This document shows, one piece after another, positions 17,773 through 25,843 of a DNA stretch of 53,122 nucleotides (within the stretch, counting starts at the first letter, position 1; every line of letters begins with the position of its first letter). Under the pieces are notes generated by a model, which worked only from the letters and a program-made list of their open reading frames with translations, searched no databases and had not been told where the DNA came from. A program made the position numbers and the translations under genes. This stretch comes from Chloroflexota bacterium (GTDB lineage: Bacteria; Chloroflexota; Anaerolineae; Anaerolineales; Villigracilaceae): NCBI GenBank assembly GCA_016219545.1, contig JACRMH010000008.1, positions 1 through 53,122 of the forward strand. Direction: 5' to 3'.

Positions 17773-18495
17773 TTAGATTCCGAAGTCAAAGAAGAAAAAT
17801 TGCGTGCGCAGGGCGATCAACGAAAAGATGCCTGAGAAAAGCAGGACGCCGATAATAACCAGAATGACGCCCATTGCGATCTCCACATAGCGCATGACCT
17901 TGCTGTATTTTTTCAAGATGGTCGAGACCCAGCCAATGCCAAGCGCGGCCAACAGGAATGGGATGGCCAGTCCGGCTGAGTAAGCACTCAATAGTATGAC
18001 GCCAAGGGAGATCGAACCGCCATTCATGGCGAGGGTCAAGATCGCGCCGAGAACGGGTCCCACACAAGGAGACCAACCTGCCGAAAAGAAGACGCCCATC
18101 AACGCCGAAGATAAGTATCCCCACTTTGGATCCGGGGCTTGTTGAACGCGAGTATCGTACGCAAGGAAGGGGATGTGAAAAACGCCGATCATGTGCAAAC
18201 CAAAAATGACAACAACCACACCACCGATCTTTGCCAGCCAATAGCGTAATTCAAAAAGAAGTCCGCCTGCAAATGAGGCCGCTACACCAAGCAAAATGAA
18301 AATAGTACTAAACCCGAGCACAAAGGCGAGTCCGTGGCTGAAAGTGACCCAGCGGTTGGACGCTTGATTCTTTTCGCCGCCAACGGCCAGTCCGCCAAGG
18401 TAGCCGACGTAGGCCGGAACCAATGAAAAAACACAGGGCGAAAGAAAAGACGCCAACCCCGCCAGAAATGCAAGCCAAACACTAATTTGATCCAT
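17773..18495 (-). CDS. ccdA: CcdA-type cytochrome c biogenesis/thiol transport protein
   Basis: This 240-residue, six-segment membrane protein is of the CcdA/DsbD-beta family, which passes electrons from cytoplasmic thioredoxin to extracytoplasmic thiol proteins. The two redox cysteines are visible in FLSPCVFSLVPAYVGYLGG (about residue 21) and GWSPCVGPVLGAIL (about 130). Length and motif order are normal. GAGG precedes ATG 18495. The downstream gene encodes a membrane-bound glutaredoxin, a possible electron partner. A dispersed repeat separates the two. Confidence 0.94.
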   Translation of the reverse strand: MDQISVWLAFLAGLASFLSPCVFSLVPAYVGYLGGLAVGGEKNQASNRWVTFSHGLAFVLGFSTIFILLGVAASFAGGLLFELRYWLAKIGGVVVVIFGLHMIGVFHIPFLAYDTRVQQAPDPKWGYLSSALMGVFFSAGWSPCVGPVLGAILTLAMNGGSISLGVILLSAYSAGLAIPFLLAALGIGWVSTILKKYSKVMRYVEIAMGVILVIIGVLLFSGIFSLIALRTQFFFFDFGI

Positions 18496-18521
18496 GTATT
18501 ACCTCATAAAATTTTCGCCAT

Positions 18522-18602
18522 AGCGAGGAGGGCGTTCTTCCCGACGAAGCAATCTCCAAATTGACAGTGAGATTGCTTCGGGCTATCTCCTTCGCAATGA
18601 CG
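18522..18602. repeat. Dispersed CGAAGCAATCTC inverted repeat
   Basis: GCGAGGAGGGCGTTCTTCCC is followed by CGAAGCAATCTC (18545-18556) and its complement GAGATTGCTTCG (18569-18580), then TTCGCAATGACG. This is a common intergenic repeat type. Confidence 0.7.
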
Positions 18603-18610
18603 TTCAATAT

Positions 18611-19762
18611 CTAGATCTTCAACTCTGTTGTAGTGACCATCGTACCGTGATCGGGGTATGTCATGCGCAGTTCAGATTGGGCAAGTGAGACAGTTGGGGC
18701 CGACCAGCGGAAGATCCATTTTGCATCAGATGGGGAAACATTGATACAGCCATGTGAACGCTTTTCGCCAAAATCGTTATGCCAGAATGCGCCGTGGATG
18801 GCGACACCATCCCCGCTGATGAATGTACACCACGGCACAGCCGGAGTGGAATAACCCGATTGAGCACCTCCGGCTGTCATGTTCTTGGAAATGATCTTCC
18901 AATGCGTCATTAATTCACCGACAGGGGTAGATAACTGGTCAGAGGGAAATCCATTTGCATCCAGTTTTTGTCCGCTGGCGATGCGGCAAAAATAAACTTC
19001 AGTATTTCCTTCAAAACAGGATAATGTCTGATAGGTTAGATCTGCCACGATCTTCTTATCGTTCGGGTCGATCTCCGGGCTGATCGGCGCGACATCGGCA
19101 TCGGTCAACACTTTTACGCCGGCTCCATCCAGCCAGAAAAATTCACCATAAGCCCCGTAGCCATAGCCGTGACCATTGGCATCTTCATTCCAACGATATT
19201 CCACGAAGCCGTTATTCTGACGGATCTGGTCTATCCATATCACCTGTCCATAATACACACGAGGCGGAAAATTATATTGGATCTTGCTTTGCAGCCAGGG
19301 GGACGCTATCCCACCTTCAAGGGTCAGATCAATATACGGTACTGTCACTTCAGCCCAAAAACCACCCTGCCCTACCTGCATCTCAGGGAGCGGTGTATTT
19401 GGCAGGTTCTTTGTGGGTTGAATCCGGGAGGACCAAATAAATCCCTGTGCAGTCTGAAGATATTTTTGATTCGTTAATCCCTGCACACTGCCGATCACCT
19501 CACGCTCCCAGGGAACAAGCGTATCAGCCAGCAGCGTGCCAATGGAAGTATTCAAAACCGGGTCATTGGTGGGTCGGTTTCGAATGTCGGTATCATCAAC
19601 CAGCCGCCCGATAATTTCACTGGACGGGAATTGAGGCAGCCGTTTCGGCGCATAAAGTTTTCCATTGTCAAAAAAATTAAAGTCAAAAGGGTTGAACGCC
19701 AACGCACCCAACCCAACCCCCGCCACTTTCAAAAAATCCCGACGTGAAATAGATCGCTTCAT
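18611..19762 (-). CDS. Tat-exported L,D-transpeptidase (YkuD domain)
   Basis: This 383-residue envelope enzyme cross-links peptidoglycan by L,D-transpeptidation or attaches proteins to it. The N-terminus has a twin-arginine signal (SRRDFLKVAGVGLGALAF). Residues 45-110 look SH3-like (LVDDTDIRNRPTND). The catalytic motif near the C-terminus is HGAFWHNDFGEKRSHGCINVS, split by eye as HGAFWHN and SHGCINVSPSDA, with the nucleophilic Cys in SHGC. AAGG lies six bases before the ATG. A paralogue lies at 36019-37104. Confidence 0.92.
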   Translation of the reverse strand: MKRSISRRDFLKVAGVGLGALAFNPFDFNFFDNGKLYAPKRLPQFPSSEIIGRLVDDTDIRNRPTNDPVLNTSIGTLLADTLVPWEREVIGSVQGLTNQKYLQTAQGFIWSSRIQPTKNLPNTPLPEMQVGQGGFWAEVTVPYIDLTLEGGIASPWLQSKIQYNFPPRVYYGQVIWIDQIRQNNGFVEYRWNEDANGHGYGYGAYGEFFWLDGAGVKVLTDADVAPISPEIDPNDKKIVADLTYQTLSCFEGNTEVYFCRIASGQKLDANGFPSDQLSTPVGELMTHWKIISKNMTAGGAQSGYSTPAVPWCTFISGDGVAIHGAFWHNDFGEKRSHGCINVSPSDAKWIFRWSAPTVSLAQSELRMTYPDHGTMVTTTELKI

Positions 19763-19783
19763 GATTCACCTTTGTATAAAAAA

Positions 19784-19832
19784 GTACCGCGACATTTATG
19801 TCGCCTTCTTGAATTTGCGACATAAATGTCGC
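19784..19832. repeat. GTACCGCGACATTTATGTCGC palindromic repeat, copy 1
   Basis: Two units, 19784-19805 and 19817-19832, are inverted copies; each is itself nearly palindromic (GCGACAT TT ATGTCGC). The right end has lost the GGTAC part that copy 2 (21712-21764) keeps. Confidence 0.85.
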
Positions 19833-19895
19833 ACCACAATGAGTCGCAAGGATACCTGCAAACAAAAAGAGCGTCAACCGAGTTGTGAGAGTGGA

Positions 19896-20555
19896 TTAAT
19901 CTTTGAGATAATTTTCCAACGCACTCATACAGGCACGGCTCACTTTATGTCCGACCTCATCCTCACAATAGGTCACGTGCGAGCCAGCCTGTTCCAGCAA
20001 ATTTATCGAAGCCCGCGCACGGTCAACCGGGACCATTTCATCCTGCGTGCCATGCGCCACAAAAACGTGCTTCCCAGCAAGCGGCCTTTGAGCCATCAGG
20101 TCTTCAAGCCCCGATGGGACAAAGCCAGCCAGTACGCCCATTTTGCGGACTCTGTGCGGATAGAGCATCCCCACCAAATTGACCATCGCTGCGCCCTGGC
20201 TGAATCCTGCCAGATCGAATTGCAGCGCATCCACCTTAACCGACGCAGAGTACTCGTCAATGAGGCGCATCAACCCGTCAGCGGATGGACGAAGCGCCTC
20301 GAGGCTGGGCCTGCCATAGGTCTCAGACTGATGCGGTCGCCAGGAGAATCCACTTGGGTTGGCAGGGTATGGCGCACGCGGCGCGATGATCCAATAATCA
20401 GGAGAAAGTCCGCGTGCAAAGACCCACATGGAATTTTCATCGCCCGTCCAACCGTGGATCAGGACCAGCAAACGCGGGTTGACAGATTGGGATGAGCGCA
20501 CGCGCAAAGTCCACTCGCCAAATGTAATGAGTTCTGTATTAGTCGCGACCGGCAC
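19896..20555 (-). CDS. Alpha/beta hydrolase (phospholipase/carboxylesterase family)
   Basis: This 219-residue serine hydrolase is like YpfH/carboxylesterase proteins. LVLIHGWTGDENSMW forms the oxyanion region. The triad is readable as Ser119 (GFSQG), Asp172 (HGTQDEMVP) and His203 (EVGHKVS). There is no signal peptide, so it is probably cytoplasmic. The GTG start at 20555 lies inside the 3' end of the preceding small membrane gene (17-base overlap), so the two are coupled. The substrate is unknown; short acyl esters are typical for the family. Confidence 0.88.
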   Translation of the reverse strand: MPVATNTELITFGEWTLRVRSSQSVNPRLLVLIHGWTGDENSMWVFARGLSPDYWIIAPRAPYPANPSGFSWRPHQSETYGRPSLEALRPSADGLMRLIDEYSASVKVDALQFDLAGFSQGAAMVNLVGMLYPHRVRKMGVLAGFVPSGLEDLMAQRPLAGKHVFVAHGTQDEMVPVDRARASINLLEQAGSHVTYCEDEVGHKVSRACMSALENYLKD

Positions 20556-20808
20556 GTTTTAAAATCCAATCTGAAAGGAAAAGTAAAAGAATGATCAAAA
20601 TTATCGGCGCGAGCGCGCCAAGCAGACAAATGAATCCCATCATCGCCGCGCCTGCGCCATAGATCCACCAGATGAGACCGATGCCAATAATAAAGAGCGC
20701 GATAAAAGCGCCAAACAGCAAGCGGACATTCGTGTCTTTCGCGTACTTACGAAGATCGCGACTCACCTTCTTACTCCAAAAAGTTTTTTTCCGATACGGT
20801 TCTGCCAC
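20539..20808 (-). CDS. Small two-segment membrane protein
   Basis: This 89-residue protein has a basic N-terminus (KKTFWSKKVSRDLRKYAKD) and two hydrophobic helices (about 30-50 and 55-80), ending in a charged tail. I do not recognise the family. The likely GTG start at 20808 overlaps the patatin gene by 46 bases, and its end overlaps the esterase. This tight packing supports a real gene. A start further in (without the overlap) is possible, but no ATG is available before the first helix. Confidence 0.6.
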   Translation of the reverse strand: MAEPYRKKTFWSKKVSRDLRKYAKDTNVRLLFGAFIALFIIGIGLIWWIYGAGAAMMGFICLLGALAPIILIILLLFLSDWILKRAGRD

Positions 20809-21644
20809 GAAACCGCGCGTTTGATATAAGGTAATACTTCTTCAACTGCCTGTTCGCCAAGTTTCGCAACATCCGCCACGACTACTTTATCCAGCAGACC
20901 AATTCCATGCACTTTCGGGCGAACGATCACATCGGGCGCATCCAACCCAAGGCGGAAGTGTGAAACAGCCCGACTGCTTACATCCACGCCGCGCATAAAG
21001 ATATCTAATGATTGGGCGAAATTCATTTTTGTAATTCGCTCAATAATCGAACGCGGAAAAATGCTGGGCATGGGAATGGAATAGGACTGCACTGGCCTAT
21101 CCATTGGGTCGTTAAGCACCACGGCAATAATTGGCAGGTCAGGCGAAAGGATGCGGGCAATCGAAACCGGCACAGGGTTCAACACGCCGCCATCCATCAG
21201 ATCCCAGCCATTCATGCGAAATGTTGGGAATATTCCCGGCAAGGCAATTGTTGCAAGAATCGCATCTTTCAACCTGCCTTCAGAGAGCATGATCTCACTG
21301 CCTGAGTTTGCATCCACCGCTGTGACGGCACACGGAATACGCAGGTCGTCAAATGTCTTCTCACCCACCACCTGATCGAGCCACTTGCGGACGCCAGACA
21401 AACCAAGTAGCGACGGTCCGTCCTCAGGTCCGCGAGTATAAAGCTTGGACTGGTCTACTGTTTCAAAGATGGTTTGAATTTCATCGGGGGAATTACCCAA
21501 TGCATAAAGGACAGCGACAATTCCGCCAAAACTTGTCCCTGCCACCGAGCGAATTTTAAATCCTTCTTTTTCAAGCCGGCGAATGACGCCAATGTGTGAG
21601 TTGCCTTTGGCTCCACCACCGCCTAATGCCAATGTTATATCCAT
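20763..21644 (-). CDS. Patatin-like phospholipase
   Basis: This 293-residue protein is of the patatin/RssA type, acyl hydrolases acting on phospholipids. It uses a Ser-Asp dyad: Ser38 in GTSFG (GxSxG) and Asp151 in MDGGVLNP. The oxyanion glycine loop ALGGGGAKGNSHIGV is at the N-terminus. Length and motif spacing are normal, with no signal peptide or membrane segment. It is first in a minus-strand run with the small membrane protein and the esterase, which suggests a lipid or ester turnover operon. The start ATG has only a weak AAGG 11 bases upstream. Confidence 0.92.
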   Translation of the reverse strand: MDITLALGGGGAKGNSHIGVIRRLEKEGFKIRSVAGTSFGGIVAVLYALGNSPDEIQTIFETVDQSKLYTRGPEDGPSLLGLSGVRKWLDQVVGEKTFDDLRIPCAVTAVDANSGSEIMLSEGRLKDAILATIALPGIFPTFRMNGWDLMDGGVLNPVPVSIARILSPDLPIIAVVLNDPMDRPVQSYSIPMPSIFPRSIIERITKMNFAQSLDIFMRGVDVSSRAVSHFRLGLDAPDVIVRPKVHGIGLLDKVVVADVAKLGEQAVEEVLPYIKRAVSWQNRIGKKLFGVRR

Positions 21645-21711
21645 AATGTTTTAAACCTTCCAATGATGTAGACGGTACGAATGATGGGGATTATACCTTG
21701 AGGAAAATTCC

Positions 21712-21764
21712 GTACCGCGACATTTATGTCGCCCTTTCACAAGGCGACATAAATGTCGCGGTAC
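21712..21764. repeat. GTACCGCGACATTTATGTCGC palindromic repeat, copy 2
   Basis: Perfect 22-base arms (21712-21733 and 21743-21764) flank the 9-base loop CTTTCACAA. The element ends six bases before the stop of the CAP/LysM gene. It matches copy 1 at 19784-19832. Confidence 0.9.
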
Positions 21765-21769
21765 AAATT

Positions 21770-22783
21770 TCAATTCGGGTCGCGGATCAACCAAACAGCC
21801 ACACCTGCTCCAACCAACGCCGCCACGATCAATATGCCAACCAGCAATTTGGAGGGAGATGAACTCGTCGAAGCTGGCAGCTCCACTGGCGCGATGGTGG
21901 CAGAAGGGACTGTCGCGGTAGGCAATGAAATTGACGGGGTCGGAGCAATTGTCGGCGTGGAAAGAACGAGGGCGGCGGCTGTAGATGTCGGCTGGGCAGG
22001 TTGCGTAGCAGCCTTCTGTATCAGCAAATCCTGTCCCTGATAGATCACAGAATCATCGCCAAGATTATTCAATGCCTGAATATTTTTGATCGTTGTGCCG
22101 TACTCGATGGCGATGCTCCATAGGCTTTGACCATACTGCACTTTATGTCGGACATCCCCATTGGGCAACGCTGTATTGATCGTAACAGGGACCATGTATT
22201 GGCTCGCGCTTTGTGCCGCGCCATTCGGAACACTTGTAAGAATTCCAGAAGCGCTGTCCTGCATTTGACCGGAACCGGTTGCAGCGGCAGTATCAACCGC
22301 ATAATAATATCCCGTTGCACCCTGGGATATTCCCGCACCGATGTGCGTAAAATTTTGCGAGAGCATGGTGTTCATATGAGCGGCATCCTGCCAGCCCACG
22401 GGAACGCCATTCCATACGAGCGGATTGCTAAGCATCATCACGTTCTCTGCGCGGAATCCGCCAAGCGACAGGTCGCCGGCAAGCGGAAAACCGAGGGCTA
22501 ATAATTGCTGTGTGTAAGTAATCCCACCGGGGCGGTCATGAGTCCACGTGCCAATGGATGCCATGTAATCCGCTTGCGTTTGGGCAGTCTGCATCAGGAT
22601 CGGATGGACAGCCAGAGCGGAGAGTCCGTTGGCCGCGCGCAAAGCATTGACCGCATTGATCAATTGCGAAGGCGAACCGATGGTCTCAAACCGTGGAAGT
22701 GCAGACGCCGGCCTCGATGGTCTCAGCAACGAAAGCAAGGCGAGCAACAGGAAAAAAGAAAACAAAATATATTTTTTGTTCAT
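21770..22783 (-). CDS. Secreted CAP-domain protein with LysM and C-terminal anchor
   Basis: This 337-residue exported protein has a signal peptide (1-28) and a CAP/SCP-like domain (about 38-165: LINAVNALRAANGLSALAVHP, shown in part; ASIGTWTHDRPGG; MNTMLSQNFTHIGAGI). One LysM domain follows (about 212-258: HKVQYGQSLWSIAIEYGT, NNLGDDSVIYQGQDLLI), then a Thr/Pro-rich stretch and a C-terminal membrane helix. LysM should bind peptidoglycan; the CAP domain's activity is not known in bacteria. A TGATAGATT element six bases before the ATG, with no Shine-Dalgarno, suggests a leaderless message. Confidence 0.9.
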   Translation of the reverse strand: MNKKYILFSFFLLLALLSLLRPSRPASALPRFETIGSPSQLINAVNALRAANGLSALAVHPILMQTAQTQADYMASIGTWTHDRPGGITYTQQLLALGFPLAGDLSLGGFRAENVMMLSNPLVWNGVPVGWQDAAHMNTMLSQNFTHIGAGISQGATGYYYAVDTAAATGSGQMQDSASGILTSVPNGAAQSASQYMVPVTINTALPNGDVRHKVQYGQSLWSIAIEYGTTIKNIQALNNLGDDSVIYQGQDLLIQKAATQPAQPTSTAAALVLSTPTIAPTPSISLPTATVPSATIAPVELPASTSSSPSKLLVGILIVAALVGAGVAVWLIRDPN

Positions 22784-22789
22784 AGGTTG

Positions 22790-22798
22790 AATCTATCA
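22790..22798 (-). promoter_or_regulatory. Extended -10 box of a leaderless CAP/LysM promoter
   Basis: TGATAGATT (TGn plus a 4/6 match to TATAAT) ends six bases before the ATG. Confidence 0.4.
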
Positions 22799-22812
22799 CA
22801 AAATCATACACG

Positions 22813-22848
22813 AAGACCTGACAGGTTTTACTCAACCTGTCAGGTCTT
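22813..22848. repeat. AAGACCTGACAGGTT palindrome overlapping a stop codon
   Basis: Arms of 15 bases (22813-22827 and 22834-22848) with a 6-base loop. The last codons and the TGA of the aminotransferase gene (22840) lie inside the right arm. A half-size relative is at 32421-32435. With the neighbouring T-run on the plus strand it could also act as a terminator. Confidence 0.8.
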
Positions 22849-23988
22849 TTTGAAAATATCCGACAACGCTTCGAGCAGACGGTCCACATCCTGCTCTGTG
22901 TTATATCCTTGAATGGAAATGCGGATCAATTTTTTATTTCCCCATGTGGTCAGAGGAATTTCCACGCGATACTCATCATACAAACGCGACTTGAGCGCGG
23001 CAATGTCTGTGTCATCCGGCAAAGGTGCGGCGACAAGTTGGACAAACCATTCATCGGATGCAGAATGGATCGGGGACAATCCGGTCAACTGACATACTCT
23101 TGCCTGCGCATCTTTGGCCAATTCATGACACGCGCTTCGCACTTTAACCCAGTCCTGTTCCTGTTGAAATCGAATCGCCGCCGGGACAGATAAGAACGCC
23201 GAGACATCGCGCGTGCCCCACCATTCATTGTGATCCACGAATTGCGAATTACTCGGAGTTATGGATTCGTATCCCCATGAAACAACCAAAGGCTTAAGTA
23301 ATGCCTGCATTTCAGGACGCGCATATAAAAAACCCGCTCCCTTTGGCGCGCACAGCCATTTGTGAAGATTCCCGCCGTAAAAATCCGCGCCTAGTGAATC
23401 AAGGTGCAGAGGTAGTTGACCTGCTACATGCGCCCCGTCAATGACCGTGATGATCCCCGCCGCCCGTGAGCGCTCAATAATCTCCTTTACAGGGAAGATC
23501 ACAGCCGTCGGTGAAGTAATATGGCTGAGAAAAATGACCCTAGTGCGCGGGGTCACAGCCGACCAAAACGATTCAATAAAAGATTCCTTTGAATCCAAGG
23601 AAACAGGCTGGTTGATATAAGTGAAGCTATGTTCCTTTGCCAGGAATCGCCAGGTACGATCCATTGCGCCGTATTCATGGTCGCTGGTCAACACTTCATC
23701 GCCTGCGCCTAATTCAAGTGAGCGCGCGACAATATTCATCGAGATGGTTACATTCTGGGTGTAGACTAAATTGTCCGCGTGAGTACCAAGGTAATCACCC
23801 AGAGCGGCACGCGCCTCAGCCATCAAACCGGTGAAACGCCTGCCTAAAAATTCAACAGGCTGACTTTCAAGCTCGCGCTGCCAGCGCTGGTATTCATCGA
23901 AGACAGGTTTCGGCGTCGCGCCGAATGAACCATGATTTAGAAAGGTCACAGAGGGGTCAAGCAGAAAGTGTTGTTTGAGGTTGAACAT
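22840..23988 (-). CDS. Class V aminotransferase (isopenicillin-N-epimerase-like)
   Basis: This 382-residue PLP enzyme is of the class V/CefD-like group. FLNHGSFGATPKPVFDEYQRWQ is the typical N-terminus (given in part). VIDGAHVAGQLPLHLDSLGADFYGGNLHKWLCAPKG, read in pieces as VIDGAHVAGQ and GGNLHKWLCAPKG, holds the PLP-binding Asp and Schiff-base Lys. The substrate cannot be told; such proteins may be racemases, desulfurases or aminotransferases. The start ATG 23988 follows a TATAAT by seven bases with no Shine-Dalgarno. The last codons lie in a palindromic repeat. Confidence 0.85.
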   Translation of the reverse strand: MFNLKQHFLLDPSVTFLNHGSFGATPKPVFDEYQRWQRELESQPVEFLGRRFTGLMAEARAALGDYLGTHADNLVYTQNVTISMNIVARSLELGAGDEVLTSDHEYGAMDRTWRFLAKEHSFTYINQPVSLDSKESFIESFWSAVTPRTRVIFLSHITSPTAVIFPVKEIIERSRAAGIITVIDGAHVAGQLPLHLDSLGADFYGGNLHKWLCAPKGAGFLYARPEMQALLKPLVVSWGYESITPSNSQFVDHNEWWGTRDVSAFLSVPAAIRFQQEQDWVKVRSACHELAKDAQARVCQLTGLSPIHSASDEWFVQLVAAPLPDDTDIAALKSRLYDEYRVEIPLTTWGNKKLIRISIQGYNTEQDVDRLLEALSDIFKKT

Positions 23989-24299
23989 GGAGGGAATTAT
24001 AAGAGATTTCAAAATATTATTCTGTCATAAAACTCCACAGCTTTTACTGTCAAGAGTGTGCAGTGCGAGTACTTGAGAAAATAGATGAAACATGGGAGGA
24101 TAAGAAGAGAAATATATAGTGTTCGGTAAGAATTAATTACAAGCCGTGCAAAGGTGTAAAATTGCAGCTAGCAAAGAGTCCACAACACACGAGGCGGCCC
24201 TGAATGAGATTACATTGGCAAAACTCTTAAAAAAACAAGAGGAAGTAAATATAGAATTCAAGCAGCCATTGCCTGTAAAGTGAAAAGGAGCAAGACCCG
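23989..24299. other. Gap between divergent genes
   Basis: About 310 bases hold the aminotransferase -10 box at the left end and the ribosome site of the YkvA-like gene (AAAGGAG) at the right end. I see no gene, RNA or repeat in the middle. Confidence 0.5.
23996..24001 (-). promoter_or_regulatory. -10 box of a leaderless aminotransferase promoter
   Basis: A perfect TATAAT ends seven bases before ATG 23988. No good -35 at the right distance. Confidence 0.55.
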
Positions 24300-24686
24300 A
24301 TGTCCAACAAGCCGAGCGAAGAACTCATCAAAGAAGGGGCGCAAAACGTCACTGAAAAGGACGTTGAAAAAGTGATCAACAAGTCTGAAGAGATCCAGAA
24401 GAAATTCAGCGCCAGGGGTCCACTGGCGCGGTTTATAGAAGACGGAAAACTACTGATCGCCATCGTCAAGGATTACTGGGCCGGGGCGTATCGTCAGGTC
24501 CCCTATGGAGTGATCGCATCGAGTGTTTTCACGCTGATCTATGTGCTCAATCCATTTGACATGGTGCCAGATGTGCTGCCCGTGATCGGTCAACTCGACG
24601 ATGTGGCGGTCATGGGCGCGTGCTTGATCTTGATCGAACAGGATTTGCACAAATATAAGGATTGGAAAGAGGGAAGGAAAGAATGA
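24300..24686 (+). CDS. YkvA family (DUF1232) protein
   Basis: This 128-residue protein has a charged N-terminal half and a C-terminal DUF1232 domain: VPYGVIASSVFTLIYVLNPFDMVPDVLPVIGQLDD, recognisable from YVLNPFDMVPDVLP and GQLDDVAV. The domain holds one or two membrane-inserting helices. The function is unknown in all relatives I know of. GGAG lies about 12 bases before the ATG. It converges with the lipoprotein gene 22 bases later. Confidence 0.88.
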   Translation: MSNKPSEELIKEGAQNVTEKDVEKVINKSEEIQKKFSARGPLARFIEDGKLLIAIVKDYWAGAYRQVPYGVIASSVFTLIYVLNPFDMVPDVLPVIGQLDDVAVMGACLILIEQDLHKYKDWKEGRKE

Positions 24687-24708
24687 TCAATACCTGTAAG
24701 CAGATCAG

Positions 24709-25080
24709 CTAGCGAATTCCACTGTCGTAGCTTATTTCCAGTTGTGTAAATTTATGTTCTTCCACATTAAATGGTTTATCCGCTGCGGAAGGCAATCCAT
24801 TGGGAGATTCTGGGTGTAACACATAATCTCCCGCCGCCAGTGCAATTCGAAAGCGTCCATTTTCATCAGTTTGAAACTGCATGATCTTTTTTCCACCCGT
24901 TGTTAACACGGTTAATTTGGCCTGATAAAACTGGTCTGGGCATGGGGTGTCGACCCGCATCACAGGGCACATCGGTCCAACCGTAACAACCCCTTCAATT
25001 CCGCTATCCAATGACTGGGGAGTTTGCCGGCAGGCCGCAAGGAAGAGAACGAATAACAAGGATATAGATCGAATACGCAT
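24709..25080 (-). CDS. Small lipoprotein with a carboxypeptidase-regulatory-like fold
   Basis: This 123-residue protein has lipobox LAAC (Cys17). The mature part begins GIEGVVTVGPMCPVMRVDTPCPDQ; the GP-CP-R---PCPD pattern is conserved in small bacterial lipoproteins. It continues with the TDENGRFRIALAAGDYVLHP turn of carboxypeptidase-regulatory-like beta-sandwiches. It is probably attached to the outer face of the membrane, with no known activity. AGGAG lies five bases before the ATG. It is divergent from the TetR gene across about 170 bases. Confidence 0.75.
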   Translation of the reverse strand: MRIRSISLLFVLFLAACRQTPQSLDSGIEGVVTVGPMCPVMRVDTPCPDQFYQAKLTVLTTGGKKIMQFQTDENGRFRIALAAGDYVLHPESPNGLPSAADKPFNVEEHKFTQLEISYDSGIR

Positions 25081-25201
25081 AACAGCTCCTTTTCGACACC
25101 AGACTTACACGGATCTATTTTGGTTCCATTTGAAATAGGCTAAGCACCACGGGATTGGTTTTCATGGTTAGAATCACCTCGAAAATAAAGCGTCACTATT
25201 G

Positions 25202-25230
25202 TTGACTACGGTCATTTTCAGTGTTACTAT
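25202..25230 (+). promoter_or_regulatory. Promoter of the tetR-MFS operon
   Basis: TTGACT (25202-25207), 17 bases, TACTAT (25225-25230). TCGAAAATA occurs on both sides of it (25180s and 25233-25240), a possible but unproven operator pair for the TetR protein. Confidence 0.65.
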
Positions 25231-25252
25231 ATCGAAAATATAGGAGCATAAA

Positions 25253-25843
25253 ATGCCATCTGCCCTCACCCGTACCCAAAAACGACAGACCGCCACCCGT
25301 GAACGCATTTTCCGCGTAGCAATGGAATTGTTCACCAGAAAAGGATTCGAGAACACCACCGTCTCCGAGATCACCGAAGCCGCCGATATCGGTAAGGGCA
25401 CTTTTTTCACCTACTTCCCTACCAAGGAAGCTATCTTCCGCCAGCCTGGCGAAATGGCGATGGATGGCATGGCTCTCGCCGCACAGGAGGGATTGAACGC
25501 AGGCAAGTCACTTGCTAAAATTCTGAAAAACGTGCTAACCGCTTCCGCAGATTGGCACGAAGCGAACAAGTCCATCACCCAGCAGATGAGCAAATCCAAT
25601 ATCGTATTTTCCATGGATGAGTCATCCAACAAGGGCAAACTTCTCGAACTACTCGCACAACTCATCGCCACAGGACAAAAGAACGGCGAGTTCAGCAAAA
25701 AAGTCAACACAGAAGATGCAGCAATCCTATTGGCTGGTTTGTATTTTACGGTCATTGCATTTTGGGCACACAGCGAAGGCCGCTCCCTGCGAGAAAGAAT
25801 GGAATCATCAGTGGACGTGGTTTTGAAAGGCTTGCTGGCATGA
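25253..25843 (+). CDS. TetR-family transcriptional regulator
   Basis: This 196-residue repressor-type protein has an N-terminal helix-turn-helix (about 11-57: RERIFRVAMELFTRKGFENT, then VSEITEAADIGKGTFFTYFPTKEAIF, given in part) and a variable ligand-binding C-terminal domain. AGGAG lies six bases before the ATG. Its stop overlaps the start of a drug-efflux-type MFS gene (ATGA), so it most likely regulates its own operon in response to a compound the pump exports. Confidence 0.93.
   Translation: MPSALTRTQKRQTATRERIFRVAMELFTRKGFENTTVSEITEAADIGKGTFFTYFPTKEAIFRQPGEMAMDGMALAAQEGLNAGKSLAKILKNVLTASADWHEANKSITQQMSKSNIVFSMDESSNKGKLLELLAQLIATGQKNGEFSKKVNTEDAAILLAGLYFTVIAFWAHSEGRSLRERMESSVDVVLKGLLA

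Noticed and set aside
19665..20495. Open frame of 276 codons on the plus strand over the esterase gene
   Set aside because: Antisense to a well-supported hydrolase with intact catalytic triad; no start signal or recognisable motif.
25762..25839. Upstream extension of the MFS gene
   Set aside because: These codons lie inside tetR; the ATGA overlap at 25840 is the natural start.
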